Source of the DNA: Lunularia cruciata
Taxonomy: Eukaryota; Streptophyta; Marchantiopsida; Lunulariales; Lunulariaceae
Length of the DNA stretch: 64,000 nucleotides
Reading direction: 5' to 3'
Assembly (NCBI GenBank): GCA_948567375.1
Contig: OX419760.1
Coordinates: forward strand, 9,920,001-9,984,000
Below, piece by piece: positions 30,900 through 42,559 of this stretch. Below the pieces are notes generated by a model. That model did no database searches. It saw only the letters and a list, made by a program, of their open reading frames with translations, and was not told the origin of the DNA. Made by a program: the position numbers and the translations under genes. Numbering within the stretch: the stretch's first letter is position 1; every line of letters begins with the position of its first letter.

Positions 30900-32252
30900 G
30901 GCCTACCGACTTTGCTTCTTTGATTTTGGAGTACTTGCTTCTATCTCCACATTCTTCCCCGTCTTCTTGTAGTACTCTTCTGTGCTTCGGATTTGAAGGA
31001 TGTACTACTGCTCCTCTACATTGACTTCTCTTCTTAAGTCGGGATGGAAATGCGACACCATTCAAGTTCGCTGTGCCGAGTTCAAAAAATTCAACCCAAG
31101 GTAGAAGTGTGCTGCAAACGGCATTATGTAATGTGGAGGCAATTTATCTCCCAAATTCCACACCATTTGTTGCATCCTTCCATGGAAGCACCTCGCCCAA
31201 TTTATTAGTTCTCTTGCAAACAATTTGTGAAAGAACACCGCTTGGTGTTTCATCACATAGGTTGTTCTCTTCGGCTTCAGGATTGCCATCAGAGCACTCA
31301 CAATCCTCCTCATGATAGAATCTTTTTAGCTCTCTACTTTGTATCCATTCTTCATCCGCTTTGACGAGAATACATCCCTCACTTCTTGGTTTTCTTCATC
31401 CATCTCTCCCTTCCACAAGAACGTGGCACCCTGCTCCGTGCCTGCTTCCTTTCTGAGTACTAATCTCCAATCTGACTCTATCTAGCGAGCCGGATTTCCT
31501 CTCTTCCCTTCTTCCTCAGGCCCATCAAGACACTTGCTCTCAATGATCTTAATCATGAAACCTGGAAAACTAACATTCCTGTTCCATGCCAAGAACATAA
31601 TCCGAAGTCAGCTCAAGACTTCAATTCTTGCAATTACGTCTAACCTCCAAATCGCATGATTCCTCATTGTGAATTTGGAGTTCTTCTTTCCTCCTCCTAT
31701 CTCTCATGCTTTCTCAATTTCTCACTATCTTTCAATTTCACTCTCTTGACTTCTCCCTTACACACTAGCGCATCTTCAACTCTATTTCCCTTCCCACGAT
31801 CACCTGCAGGACGACTTCTCAACGGTGAAGGAAAATTGCTCAACATTGCTTTGTTGCGAGCTCGACTTTTAAAGAGTTGCGCTTTCTTTGTCTCTCTTCA
31901 ATTCAAGTTCCTACCAAGAAATCACACCTCTTGCATGCGCCTGTCACTGTCAATCATACTTTGTGCGTATGGGCCGCTAGTTTTGAACGGTCCCTTCTTG
32001 AATTTCTCGCCTCGATGAAAGGTTGTTAGACTGACTTTGCCTCGGGTTGAGCTCCCCCCGATACAAAGACTCCTTACTTTGGGTTGTATGCTGACATGGC
32101 ATTTCCGAGTACTTCGCCTTATGACTTGAAGTCACTTTACTTTGGGTTTCATCCTAAAGACTCTTTTCTTTGCCTTCTTTGGCCATACAGGCACAATCCG
32201 ACTTCTCTATACACTTCTTCTTTATTTTGAAAAAAAAAATGTGGGCACCACA
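30900..32252 (-). mobile_element. D2 fragment, 5' part, minus strand
   Basis: It is collinear, inverted, with 51707-52980. The outer terminus is TGTGGTGCCCAC read inwards from 32252. The minus-strand frame at 31062-31313 encodes the conserved AVFFH...FAAHFY region, and frames at 31500-31680 encode RLDVIARIEVLS. The rest of the unit is missing beyond the A6 LTR. Only one end survives, so no target duplication can be tested. Confidence 0.75.
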
Positions 32253-32544
32253 AAACCCACCTCCATTAGAGTAAAAGAAAAAGCTTTGAATAGGAGCTTG
32301 CTTGAAGGGCAAGGAGTAAGGAGAGGGTTGTGTCATTTGAGCAAAGTGGATATTGAGAGTATTGTAGGTTGTGGGCCAACTAGTGTTAGGAGATATGTAT
32401 TATGTGATTTCAAGTATGAGCAAAGTACTATGGGACTTCAATTGCAGGATTCTCTCTACAAGAAAAATGGGAGAATGGGCAAGAATGCTACGGGCATGTA
32501 GTATACTAGGACAAAATTTGGTAGGCAATTAATGTAATGTTGGT
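32253..32544. other. Unassigned stretch with a short plus-strand frame
   Basis: A plus-strand frame (to 32501) reads LCHLSKVDIESIVGCG and on to a stop. I recognise no family, and the 5' half of that frame is antisense D2. It could be a fragment of yet another repeat. Confidence 0.3.
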
Positions 32545-33127
32545 TGGTCCAAGGCACCTCCAAAACTTAAACTATTGCTCACCAGAGAACTCAAAGAGAA
32601 AGAGATGAGTATGAAAGGATGATGAGTACATCCTCATCTCTTGTGTTTATACTTGTGAGATGGTTTCACATCAAATTTTCTAATTACCATAGTAAATCAA
32701 GTTATTGGCAAAAAGTCATATAAATTCAAAAGTTTAATGAAATATCCAAGCTTATGGGACTAATCCCCAAAGCATGTAGTCTTATCTTGACCCATGAAAT
32801 AAGTCAAGGATTCCTTCAAATGGTCTATCCTTGGATTATAAAAGTATCCAAACCAAAGTGGTTGTGAGTCTACGAGTTCTAAAGTCTTTCCTCAAGACCA
32901 AAGACCCAGGGATAATACCAAGTTAATACACTAGAATCTAAAGTGGTTCTCACTCTTTCACCTTCTTCTAAAGTAGAGTCACCTCTATTTTGTGTTTTGA
33001 ATAACTCTAGCTAACCATGGTTAATGTAGAAGCTTGATTTAATTATATATAAATTATATCCCTCAACTACTTAGAATACCAAACTCAATATGATACTAGA
33101 GTATACATGCACCAATAGGTGCTATTG
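32545..33127 (-). repeat. Old, degenerate family A LTR
   Basis: It is recognisable as a reverse-oriented family A LTR. It has the GCTCACCAGAGAACTCAA, GAAAGGATGATGAGTAC and CTTATCTTGACCCATG blocks in the right order, but with many substitutions and gaps. It is the most diverged A LTR here and marks an old insertion next to the unique region. Confidence 0.7.
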
Positions 33128-35670
33128 ATCACATCTCAAGTTCTTGTTGAATCAATTTATGGAGTTTGATAAAAATATTGGTGGCATAACCTTGTACCTT
33201 GATGTGAAAGTTGATGTGAGTACTTAAGTAGAGAATTTAGGATCTTGGATCAAATACATTTAGGTATGTAGAGGTCAAATGTTAGCAAATCTAAATTAGA
33301 ATCAATCTATATTTAGGGTTTGGTTTATAATTCATACAATAAACTTCATAAAGTTTTAGAGAAGTAAACTACCAACTAGCTTTTTGTGTTTTGGGCAAAT
33401 AAGTGTTTATAGTTAGTGTATATTGTGTATCAAAATTCAATTAAATAACTATCATAAGCATAGATGTATTTCTTCCAGTTACACCTATAATTGAGTGCAA
33501 AATTTTCCATTGAGGTCATGGTTGAAAGTGTGGCAGCTTGATGGAGTTTTCTTTATTCTTACTTGAATCCTTGAGCCAAAATTTATTTTTTCATGAACTA
33601 GAAGTAGTACCTTGATGAGGGTTTTGAATTAGTATTCGAGTTACAAAAATAAGACTAAGTTCATGATATATCAAGGGAGCTATAGTGATAAGATTGGGAT
33701 ATGCTGTATGTTGTTAGTAGGTTTATTTTATATGCTTTTCATTGAGTTCTAGAATGCCTTAATTGGAGCAATAGTTATATAGACTAAGTCTTGGAATTAT
33801 TTCCATAACAAGAGGTGTAGAATTACACTAATCAAAGTATAGATTGAAAGGAACACTTGAACAAAACGAGGATGCTCTTACACACTTTTGTAGCAAAATC
33901 ATAGAGAGTTCTGGTTGTGTTGCTTGCCTTTGGATCCTCTCCATGCTTGATTGTATGTCCAATTGGTTTGGATTGGTACGTGCTTGCAGTTAGGTTTCCT
34001 TTTTCTTTAGCTATATTATTGAGTTCATCTTGGTAATGCTAGAAGTGATAACAAAAAAATCCAGATTATGTGTTGTGATTACAAATTAGGTTGCCCTTAT
34101 TCTGCTTGATAGAAAGAAAATTTAGAATAGGAGTAGAACTTCATGATCATTGACAATGCAAGTGTGCTTAACCACCAACAATTCTAGATACAACCTCCTA
34201 TCCATAGACTCCATAGCTAAACACCTAATGTGCTCCTAGAGAAAACAAGGTAAATTATGACACTAGCAAGTATCCACCAGTCTAACAAAGCTCATGGCTT
34301 CATTTTATGCTTCACCTTAGTGGACCACCACAAGGTCCATATCCTCTCCAAAGTTTAAAGCAAAAATCCTTTATTCTACTAAAAAAATCTGTTACTTCAT
34401 GTTGGCAAAGAACATACAAGTCTACATCTTCTATACACCCCATTGCCAAGATTTTTTGATATGTTGATATGTGACTATAGATAATATACTAAAAAAGAAC
34501 TGCCAAAAAGACTTTAGTTTGTTTATTTATACTATGTCATACTCCACAATGACGGCTTTAAGCATTTATAACCTCTAGCCCATGCAAACTACCCACAACA
34601 TGGTTGATATACATCATAGACTTGATATTTGCGAACCATCATAAGTAGTCATATATGTATGTGATTACTTAGGCTAGGAATCATAGCCTTTTTATCACAT
34701 TTTGATAGCACACTCAACACAAGGCTGAAGTAAACTTAGAAGAAATTGACATAAAATTCCAAGCCAAAGGAAAATGGCTCAATGACAAGCCACATGGCTC
34801 AAAGTAAGACCATGCTTCTAGCAAAAACCTAGAAGTCAATTTGACAACCTAATCTCTAAGATCAACATACATATGGAATCACCTCCTCAATTGACATATG
34901 CAAAGAAGGAGCTTCAATCTTCTCTTATCATTGATAGTAAATTTGAAGAAACATCACCCATACTCTTCAATGAGTGGTGTTATTATCTTGTTCTTGTTCT
35001 TGCTCTTGTTCTTCCTCAAATCATCTTAGAGGATCTACATAGTTTGATGGTAAAGGTTTAGCTAACAATATAGTACAATCCCATCAAAACTCATGTGATG
35101 TGCTTATCAATTAATACATTCTCTGTATGTACAATCTTTAGTTACAACATCTCTACAATTGGATGTAGCACATGATTTTGGGTATGAACCTTAGTGACTT
35201 TGATAACTAAGTAGGAGAATGAACAAAACTATGGAATTGAAATAGGGAACCACACATTACTCTATTCTATACATCCTATACATACATACTCTATCCTACG
35301 ACACTACATTATCATGTACTACGGATGGAGAAGTGGAAGCTTGTTGAGTATGCATTTCCTTACACTTTCATTAATGAGCATAAGGAGTATTATAAAGAAT
35401 GGTTTGTTCTTCAAGCCAATGTTGCAAATCCATAACCTCTTGTTCTCTTTGACCATGAGGTGTTTTACAAATGCATTGAGTCTCGTAGATGGGCAGTGGT
35501 AGTACGAATCCCCATCATGTCTAAGATTCTCCCTCCCCATCTACCAAATATACAATTGCAAGATCCATATTACATAGTCCATTAGTAGGTTACTTGCTCA
35601 AGGGCCCTAGTTCTGCATGGGATTTTTGCACTTCTTCCTTGGACCTGACCTCATGCTTGCTCTTACCTCT
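33128..35670. other. AT-rich non-coding sequence
   Basis: I see no gene, no long frame with domain content and no repeat shared with the rest of the window. Short frames at 34873-35061 and 35314-35502 have no recognisable features. Confidence 0.5.
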
Positions 35671-35702
35671 TGCAAGGCACGGATAAGTATCCGTGCCTTG
35701 CA
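35671..35702. repeat. Perfect 15-bp inverted repeat with 2-nt spacer
   Basis: The left arm TGCAAGGCACGGATA and right arm TATCCGTGCCTTGCA are separated by AG. It could form a hairpin in DNA or RNA, or be a palindromic junction of two transposon ends. It directly precedes the duplicated segment at 35692. Confidence 0.8.
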
Positions 35703-36000
35703 TATATATCTCTTTTTCTTTTGGGTTATATAATTTTTTTAGAAGCTAGCATAGCAAGGAGTGGTTACACTAAGGCAAGCAATCTTGATATGATAAGAAT
35801 AAATGATTGCAGCAATAATTGGTCAATGCTCTCACAGTCAGTGGATAAAGAGATGTTATTAATCTCTTTGCCTTGTATTCCTTTTCTTTTGGGGCATATT
35901 ACTTGACTTGTTTAGAAGCTGGCATAGCAAGGAGTGGTGACACCAACGCAAGGAATCTTGATATGATAGAATGAATGATTGCAGTAATGATCGCTTAGTC
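35692..36000. repeat. Direct duplication of a ~130-bp segment
   Basis: Two copies, about 35692-35826 and 35871-36000, share CCTTG..., TTTAGAAGCT(A/G)GCATAGCAAGGAGTGGT and CAATCTTGATATGAT/GGAATCTTGATATGAT with modest divergence. They are separated by about 45 bp. They lie downstream of the transporter gene. Confidence 0.75.
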
Positions 36001-36396
36001 ATAGTAAATAGATGAATAGGCGAAGGTATAGCAATTCAAGGCATTGGAATTTGTACCAGTTAAGAGTCTCTGATAAGGACCTAAGGAAATATATATTTTG
36101 AAAAACCATATTCGGTGCACCGGGAGTCGAAAACTTTCATTTGTGAAGTTTGATAAAGGACTTGTAATAGTATTCATAAATATAATACACTGAAATGAAA
36201 TGCTTGTCACCGTAACTACGGAGTGTTCAACTCGAGCTCGAAGTGGAAAGTACAGTCCCGGAGGTTGTTTTTTGGTGAGTCTAAAATCTTCTAAAGAGGA
36301 AGTTTTACATGGGTGGAATTTCTCAAGACATGAAACTCAGTGTTTCCACCCGAAAATGTAACCACGCTATCGATCTACATTCAAACTAAACGATGC
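36001..36396. other. Probable 3' region of the phosphate transporter gene
   Basis: This is non-coding sequence immediately downstream (minus-strand sense) of the stop codon at 36397. Base composition is like the gene's introns. A 3' UTR is expected here but its end cannot be placed from sequence alone. Confidence 0.4.
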
Positions 36397-39300
36397 TTAT
36401 CTGACTAGCGTTGGTGATTTGCAAGGAGCGTTTGCGATGGTAGCATTTGCAGTCGCAGGGTCCATGCATATGTCAGCTCCAGGAAACACTGTGTCTTGGC
36501 CGAGGGTGAATATGGTGTTGTTTTGGAGTAGCGATAGGGCTCTGCTCAGAGCGCTCATGACTTGCTCCACATTGGCTGCAATACGAAAGCGATAATGACA
36601 GAATTAGTTTCATCGTGTCCTAGTGCATCTTGCTGTGTCATTTGACAGTAATTGAGCAGATGACTTTCTGCCCGGAATCATGTGCAATTTCACGTGCATG
36701 TATAGACCGAATTGACTTTATAACTTACTTGTTTGAGACTTCTTGGGATCCACCAACTTCTTGGCTTGAGCGTTGGCGGCGTTGATAGAATTGTTAAGTT
36801 CCGCCCAGGTGCTTGGAGGAAGATTGACGAGGATCAGCGAGTCACTAGCAGATTTGTAGCTTTGAAGGCTGGTGTTGAAGTCAGTATAGACTTGAGTGGT
36901 CAGGCTGGTTACTCTGTCCTCGTATCTGGTGACTTCCTTACCTTGAATTTTGCTCGGAGCATATACACCCTGTGAAAATACAGCGGCTACGAAGAGTCCA
37001 ATGACAAAGAGAGTCGACACCCAAGAAGCAAATTGCTTCACAAACTGCGACCAGTTCACACCCTTGGAACCCTCCAAGAGACCCACACCGATAATTGCTC
37101 CGGTGATGCACTGGCTTGAGGAGGTGGGTAGACCATATTGTGAAGCAATCATAATCACGAACGCGGTTGCAAGCTCTGCAGCAAATCCTCTGGTTGGGGT
37201 GAGCATGGCGAGTTTTACACCCATAGCTCGAGTAACATTGTAACCGTAGGTAGCCAGTCCAATGACGAGACCACTGGCACCGATGATCACAATCCATACG
37301 GGAGGTGTGACGGACTTGGAGAGCTGTCCCTTCTGGTAAACATCCCATATAGTGGCCAATGGACCAGCCATGTACCCAACCTCACCAGCACCGTGAGCGA
37401 AGATAACACAGATAGCTGAGAAAACTTGCAAGTAGCTGAAGGCGTATTCAACTCGTGGCGGGAATTTTTCTCCCGATTCATGCATTTGTGCAACTCTCTC
37501 ATCAGTCTTGACGACGTCGTGAATATCAACGTCGAGGCCATGAGTGGCTGCCTGACTGAACCGCTGCCAGTTGCTCAATTTCTTTGGAGCGGTAATATCT
37601 GCAGATTTGTCGCCGGATTGTTCTATGTGTCCAGCATTTACATTCTGAAGCTGGGTTTCAGTTGGTAGGACGATACGATTGCCATCGCTGGTAAACAACA
37701 GGCATCCGAAGAATCATATTTCACGAAAGGATGAACTCTAGACTTACGGGCTCCTAATGAGTAAATCTATGCCATTCAATTCAATACAGAGAGGGCGGAT
37801 TGGATGCCAATGTGGGTAATCACTGCACTTGCATGCAGCATCAGGAATCAGCAGATTCCTGGGATCAGAATTGGTGAAGATTGTAACGTAGTCCCATGGA
37901 GAGTATGCATAATTCTTGTTAGTACCTGTCAAAATGGCGGGCAGCCATTCTTTTGAGAAGCGGTAGGGCGATGAAAATGCACATTAACGTAACTCCACCT
38001 GCGATCAAGGCCGATATCCAGGCAGCCTTGGCATCTGTCCACTCATCGCTTGAAGACAAAGTTTTCTTAGCACCCTGTTACAAGGAAAGTCGTCTCGATC
38101 TCTTAAGTTAGTCACACGTGAGCAATCTTCTACCACCGGGGTGAAAGTTGATGCTTTCAAGCTCAGATATTTCTTCAACTTTCAGAAAATTTGAATCAAG
38201 AGAAACCTAATCCTGGCGGGAGTTCACTCGTGTGAGATGCTCAGAAAAGAATAGTACGAACCTTTGTGAATACGAAGTAGATGTTGATGAAAGTGGTGAT
38301 CAGCACAAAGGGTGGAAGGGTCCAGAAAGATAGTGCGTAAGCGTTTTCCCGTCTTAGTACTAGAGTGCGAACGATGAAGAAGATGAGCGCAGCTGCAAGA
38401 CCGCTTAGAACTGGGGAAATGAACCAAGATAGGATAATGGCAACAACTCCCTTGTATGGAGGGAAGGCTCCAGTGTCTTTCTTAGCCCAAACGACAGCGT
38501 CGGCTCCATCCCAGACGAGAGCGAATCCGATAATACCACCAACTGAATCACGACGTTAGAGATACTAAAATTGTGAGTTCGGGGTAAAGTGTACGCTAAT
38601 CAACAACCGGAATATCTGGTATAATTGCTGTCTTCAAGTCGTAGAAAGGAAGGATGACGATTTTTACATTCACTAATATCCTTGCAAGACAACTGATTGA
38701 AACCTGTGATTCGCCTTATTCGAGTTTACTCAAAGATTTCTCTTTAGGCTACTTTTGGATGGAGAAGTACGTACTGATGGAGTGAGTTGAGGAAACGTTG
38801 AGACCCCAGTAGGAAGTGAGCACGAGCCAGACCGTTCCTACAGCGAGTGCGCAAACCATGCCATAGGCATAGATCTCAGGATCGCGACTGAAAGACGTGA
38901 TATCGGCAATTCCCGATGCTATAGTGTTTGTGGATACCCGACCCAAGAGCAGTGCACCGGTAAATTCAAATACTGAAGCAATCTGGATAACGACATCGAA
39001 ACCTTAGCTACCATTGCAACAGGAATCGGATTGAATGGTGGAGTGTTGCTGATGTGAGCTACGCTAGCAATGACGGATCGGCGATTATTGGTTTCAAACA
39101 GCAACGAACTCCTATCTGCAGCTAACGGTTTCAAAGACGGTAATGAAAAATAGAAAATTCTAAAATGAACATAAAACAGAATGGTGAATAAAGTCTTGCA
39201 AACTTTCTTTAAGTTAAAGCAGAAAGACTTACAATGACCGCCTGCCGAAGTGTTAGTGTTTTGCTTCCGACTGAAGTACCGAAGGCATTGGCTACATCAT

Positions 39301-39531
39301 TGGCTCCTGAAAGCAGGGTGTAAGGTACTTCCAACAAAGGTACACAAGTACGACACGGAAAATACAGAAGATTGTCTGGTTGCTCAAAAAAAAACACGCA
39401 GATTATGAACCTACCTAGTACAGGGTAATGATCGCTTCATGTAAATGAACATTACCTGTTCCGTAACCAAAACCGAATGCCACGATAGCACCCGCAACCA
39501 CAAGCCATACGTACTCGTCAAGGACAGCCAT
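36397..39531 (-). CDS. PTB: PiT/PHO89-family inorganic phosphate transporter, seven exons
   Basis: This is an integral membrane phosphate symporter of the PiT (PHO89) family. Exons in order are 39456-39531, 39233-39306, 38775-38982, 38262-38542, 37926-38074, 36729-37687 and 36397-36575. All introns are GT-AG. The exons sum to 1926 nt, or 641 residues plus stop. The N-terminal membrane segment (about residues 5-24) runs into the family signature GANDVANAFGTSVGSK at 26-41. VSSTHSIIGGIIG follows near 113-125. A hydrophilic central loop spans about 250-340. The second repeat has FAHGAGEVGYMAGPL at about 359-373 and GLPTSSSQCITGAIIG at 448-463. The last membrane segment is followed by a tail of about 125 residues with Asn-X-Ser/Thr sites. 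PTB proteins of early land plants move phosphate into cells. The start ATG is the only one before the first splice site. It is the only host gene I see. Confidence 0.9.
37748..37858 (-). other. Possible in-frame cassette exon in the long fifth intron of the transporter gene
   Basis: Within the 37688-37925 intron, a 111-nt segment has AG before it and GT after it and keeps the reading frame without stops. It would insert 37 residues into the cytosolic loop. The peptide resembles nothing in the family, and skipping it gives a continuous PiT loop and an intron of typical size. It was therefore left out of the main model. Confidence 0.25.
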
Positions 39532-42500
39532 GATAGGTGCTTTTGGGTCAGGTGAATCGACCAGATAATCGCTCTGGTTCAAACAAGGCGATACCTAGCT
39601 ATAGCTATGGCATTTGAGATCGTGCCGAAGATCTAATCATAAGCTTGAAAATATTCAAACCAACGACTATCGTGGACAAGCCCATTGATTGACTCGAGAG
39701 AGCCGGTATTTATCTTCAGGCAAATTCCCTGCTGACATATGCATGGTCCTACAAGGCCTAGCTTCCTCTGGCCAGACTCAAGGCAAGCGCCATACTAGGC
39801 CGATAGAGACACATTGCAGCGTTCCGGCGAGAATGAAGAAATCTACAGTAATGAACAGGTGGTATCTTTCGGCATCTCCCTGGATATCCTTTTCCATGGT
39901 TCTCTCTACAATATTGTAACACGATGGTGTTCCCAGATTCCTCTTCTCCCTTTCCTACCTTGCAGCCGGGAAAACTGGGTGTAGTTCTACATTAACTCCA
40001 GGCAGCTTGAAGAAACAAATAAAGTACAGCCAAGGTCACCTGTCACACAATTATCGGAGCTTATAATGAGTTTGGGAGTCGTTGACTTGCTTCTCTTATT
40101 GGAAAGAGATATGAAGCAGTACTGTAACAACTTAGACTACTACTGTACCCTTGCACACATGGATCATCTATTCTCAATTCAGGCGAACAGCTCTTAAGTT
40201 TATTCTAGAAATCTAGAACTCGTTCCAGGAGTTCAGTCTTAGTCAGACCGCAGTTGTTTATCTCCATGGGCAGCGGTATCTTACCTGATTGAGACTGATC
40301 ACGTAGGTCGAAGCAACCCCATCCTTCTCCACGTTCCTGTATTTCTATATGAAAATCATATTTCCCGTGCTATCCTAGTCGCTCGTGGAGGATGACAGTT
40401 GACTGCATGGACGATGGAACAAAGGGATGAGCAAATACAGACTATCATTATATTTATATCTAGAAATTTAAGAAATTACAGTTAATATCTAAAATATGAT
40501 GCCTTGCAAAGATTTACCAAAATTGGAGACGAAGTGCAAAGCTGTTAACTTATGTTCCTTTGTGCAAATTTAGAATTTGTTGTAATTTTTTAGTCAAAGG
40601 TTCTCATCCTCTAGAGCAGTATCTTTACGTTTCTAAACATTATCTATCAATCTCCATTCTAGAGTGTTAATAATTCCAACAGTATGGATACTAATTAGAA
40701 GGCATGCTGCACTTGCGCCTCCGTTTAGCAAATGCGCGTAAGTAAATGAGAAGACGTAATACAATCATTTATAGGCCCAAAATTTATACGAAACCTATCT
40801 ATATTTGAAACATAGATTCTTCTACAAAAATTTAAATTGTAAATTTTTTTTCTATTTTTTTTGTTCTCAACTCAAGCAGTTTCTTTACATTCATGAGGTG
40901 ATGATTGTACGATAGTGTTCTATTGCATCTTCTTTCTTATTTTTTCATTCAAATTAAACTTAATGAGGGTTCTCAAGCTTTGATCTCTACCTTTACAGTT
41001 CTTTTGGGCAGCTTATGCCTTAATATTGTTATTCTTTTTGCAAGAAGCTAGCAAGGCCACACAAGATTGTGCAGTTTCTCCAATTTACTTATCTTCTTCT
41101 GTCAAAAAAAGTTGTATAAAATTGTAAGGAATCACATTCAGTATCACACATCCAAAAGAAGTTGCCCCCAAACAGAGTTGCTGGGAAGATATTGCTCAAT
41201 ATTGTTGAAAACTTACCTAGGTCTACAACTTAGGTATAGGCTAAAGAGTGTACTGAAGTTCAAGTGTAAGAAAGTCCAGATTCTGGAGCATAAGAAATAA
41301 GATCTTCTGCTGGTTTGCATAGAGGGTACTGCATTGCATTTTTTTAATGGTGTTTAGATTATTCTTTCCAAGAAGGCACCTTGTTACCATGGTTGGTTAG
41401 AGTGTATGGATAACAAGCCAAAGGGGTTCTATACATATGTATACATATTCTCCAAAGTACTTTGCAAGGAAGACCAAGAATATATATTAGATATTCCTAA
41501 GGTGGAGAAATATTCAAGATTCCATTCCAGCACCAATAAGAGCTAGCTTTAGTCTAGAGTAAGATAAATTCCTACTAATTAGGAGACCAGCAATCACGAC
41601 ACATGGTTCAATAATAGTCTGTCCATTTACTACCATAAACTACTAGTTCAAATCATTTCTCATAGCCCTTATCTATAATTTACTCTACCTTTCACCTCCA
41701 TTGCAATTTTGTAAGATCTATGCTTTTCTCATCCTTCATTTGTTGTAGTTTCAGACCTTGCCAAACACTTTACTGAGCAAATTCCAAGTGAGAGTTTCTT
41801 TTCAGTATGTCAGATGATATACTCTCCTAGATAACTTATTCCTCCCTTGTCTTTGATTTGTCTTAAACTCTATTCCAATATTCTTGTTATAACTTTTCTA
41901 TATTTTCCTTCACACACCAATACAACAAGAACTATCTTCATGGAAACTATGAATGCCCCGCCTCTTATAGAAGCTCCTTAAATGATTTTTTTTTAGCCAA
42001 ACTCACTTATCATACTTTGAATAGTGACTTAGAATGAGGATGGTGATATCAACAAATGGTCAGATGTGGTTATGAAGAATTTCTCTATTCAATCCAATGA
42101 TGAGATTGACTTAAGTTCCAAGTTAAAAAGCTGGACTTTGAACATGCTGTCAAAGGATTTATTGCTGGAAAAATGGCTAAACATAAAATGGAAAACAAAT
42201 AACATGTTAGTGTGATAAAAACTTAGAACAATGAGTGCTTGTAGTATCACCTGAACTTTAATTTTCCAATGGTGATATGGCCAGTGGATATGGATTAGTG
42301 CATGAACATCAAATTTCAGGTGCTTCTTCAAGCAGACTTTGCTTGCTTTTTCCCAAGAGAATTATGGGATCATAGATTGTTTCATTGGTATGCATTAGTT
42401 ACATTAGGAATTCTTTAATCATGAATTCTGTTTGTGTTTTTCCATATCAACCTTAGGTTACCAGCTCCTATAGGGTTATCCACTAAGAATACAAAATTCC

Positions 42501-42559
42501 TTGGAGGTTTAGCACATAGCTGCCAAGTAAGATAATTCCTAACTATCTACATGTGATGT
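39532..42559. other. Upstream and intergenic sequence of the transporter gene
   Basis: Promoter and 5' UTR of the minus-strand gene should lie in the first part. I could not place a TATA box or start site with confidence. From about 40.4 kb the sequence is AT-rich with no credible coding frame and no match to the window's repeats. The plus-strand frame 41067-41300 has no recognisable features. Confidence 0.45.

Noticed and set aside
32142-32501. A 119-codon plus-strand gene
   Set aside because: Its first half is antisense to the end of a D2 fragment and the rest has no recognised relatives.
36718-37698. The 36.7-37.7 kb transporter frame as a complete gene
   Set aside because: It has no ATG start and covers only the second half of the PiT family. 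Splice sites connect it to five upstream exons and one downstream exon in phase.
41067-41300. A small gene upstream of the transporter
   Set aside because: It is Lys/Leu-rich with no domain, in AT-rich sequence, with no supporting splice or conservation signal.
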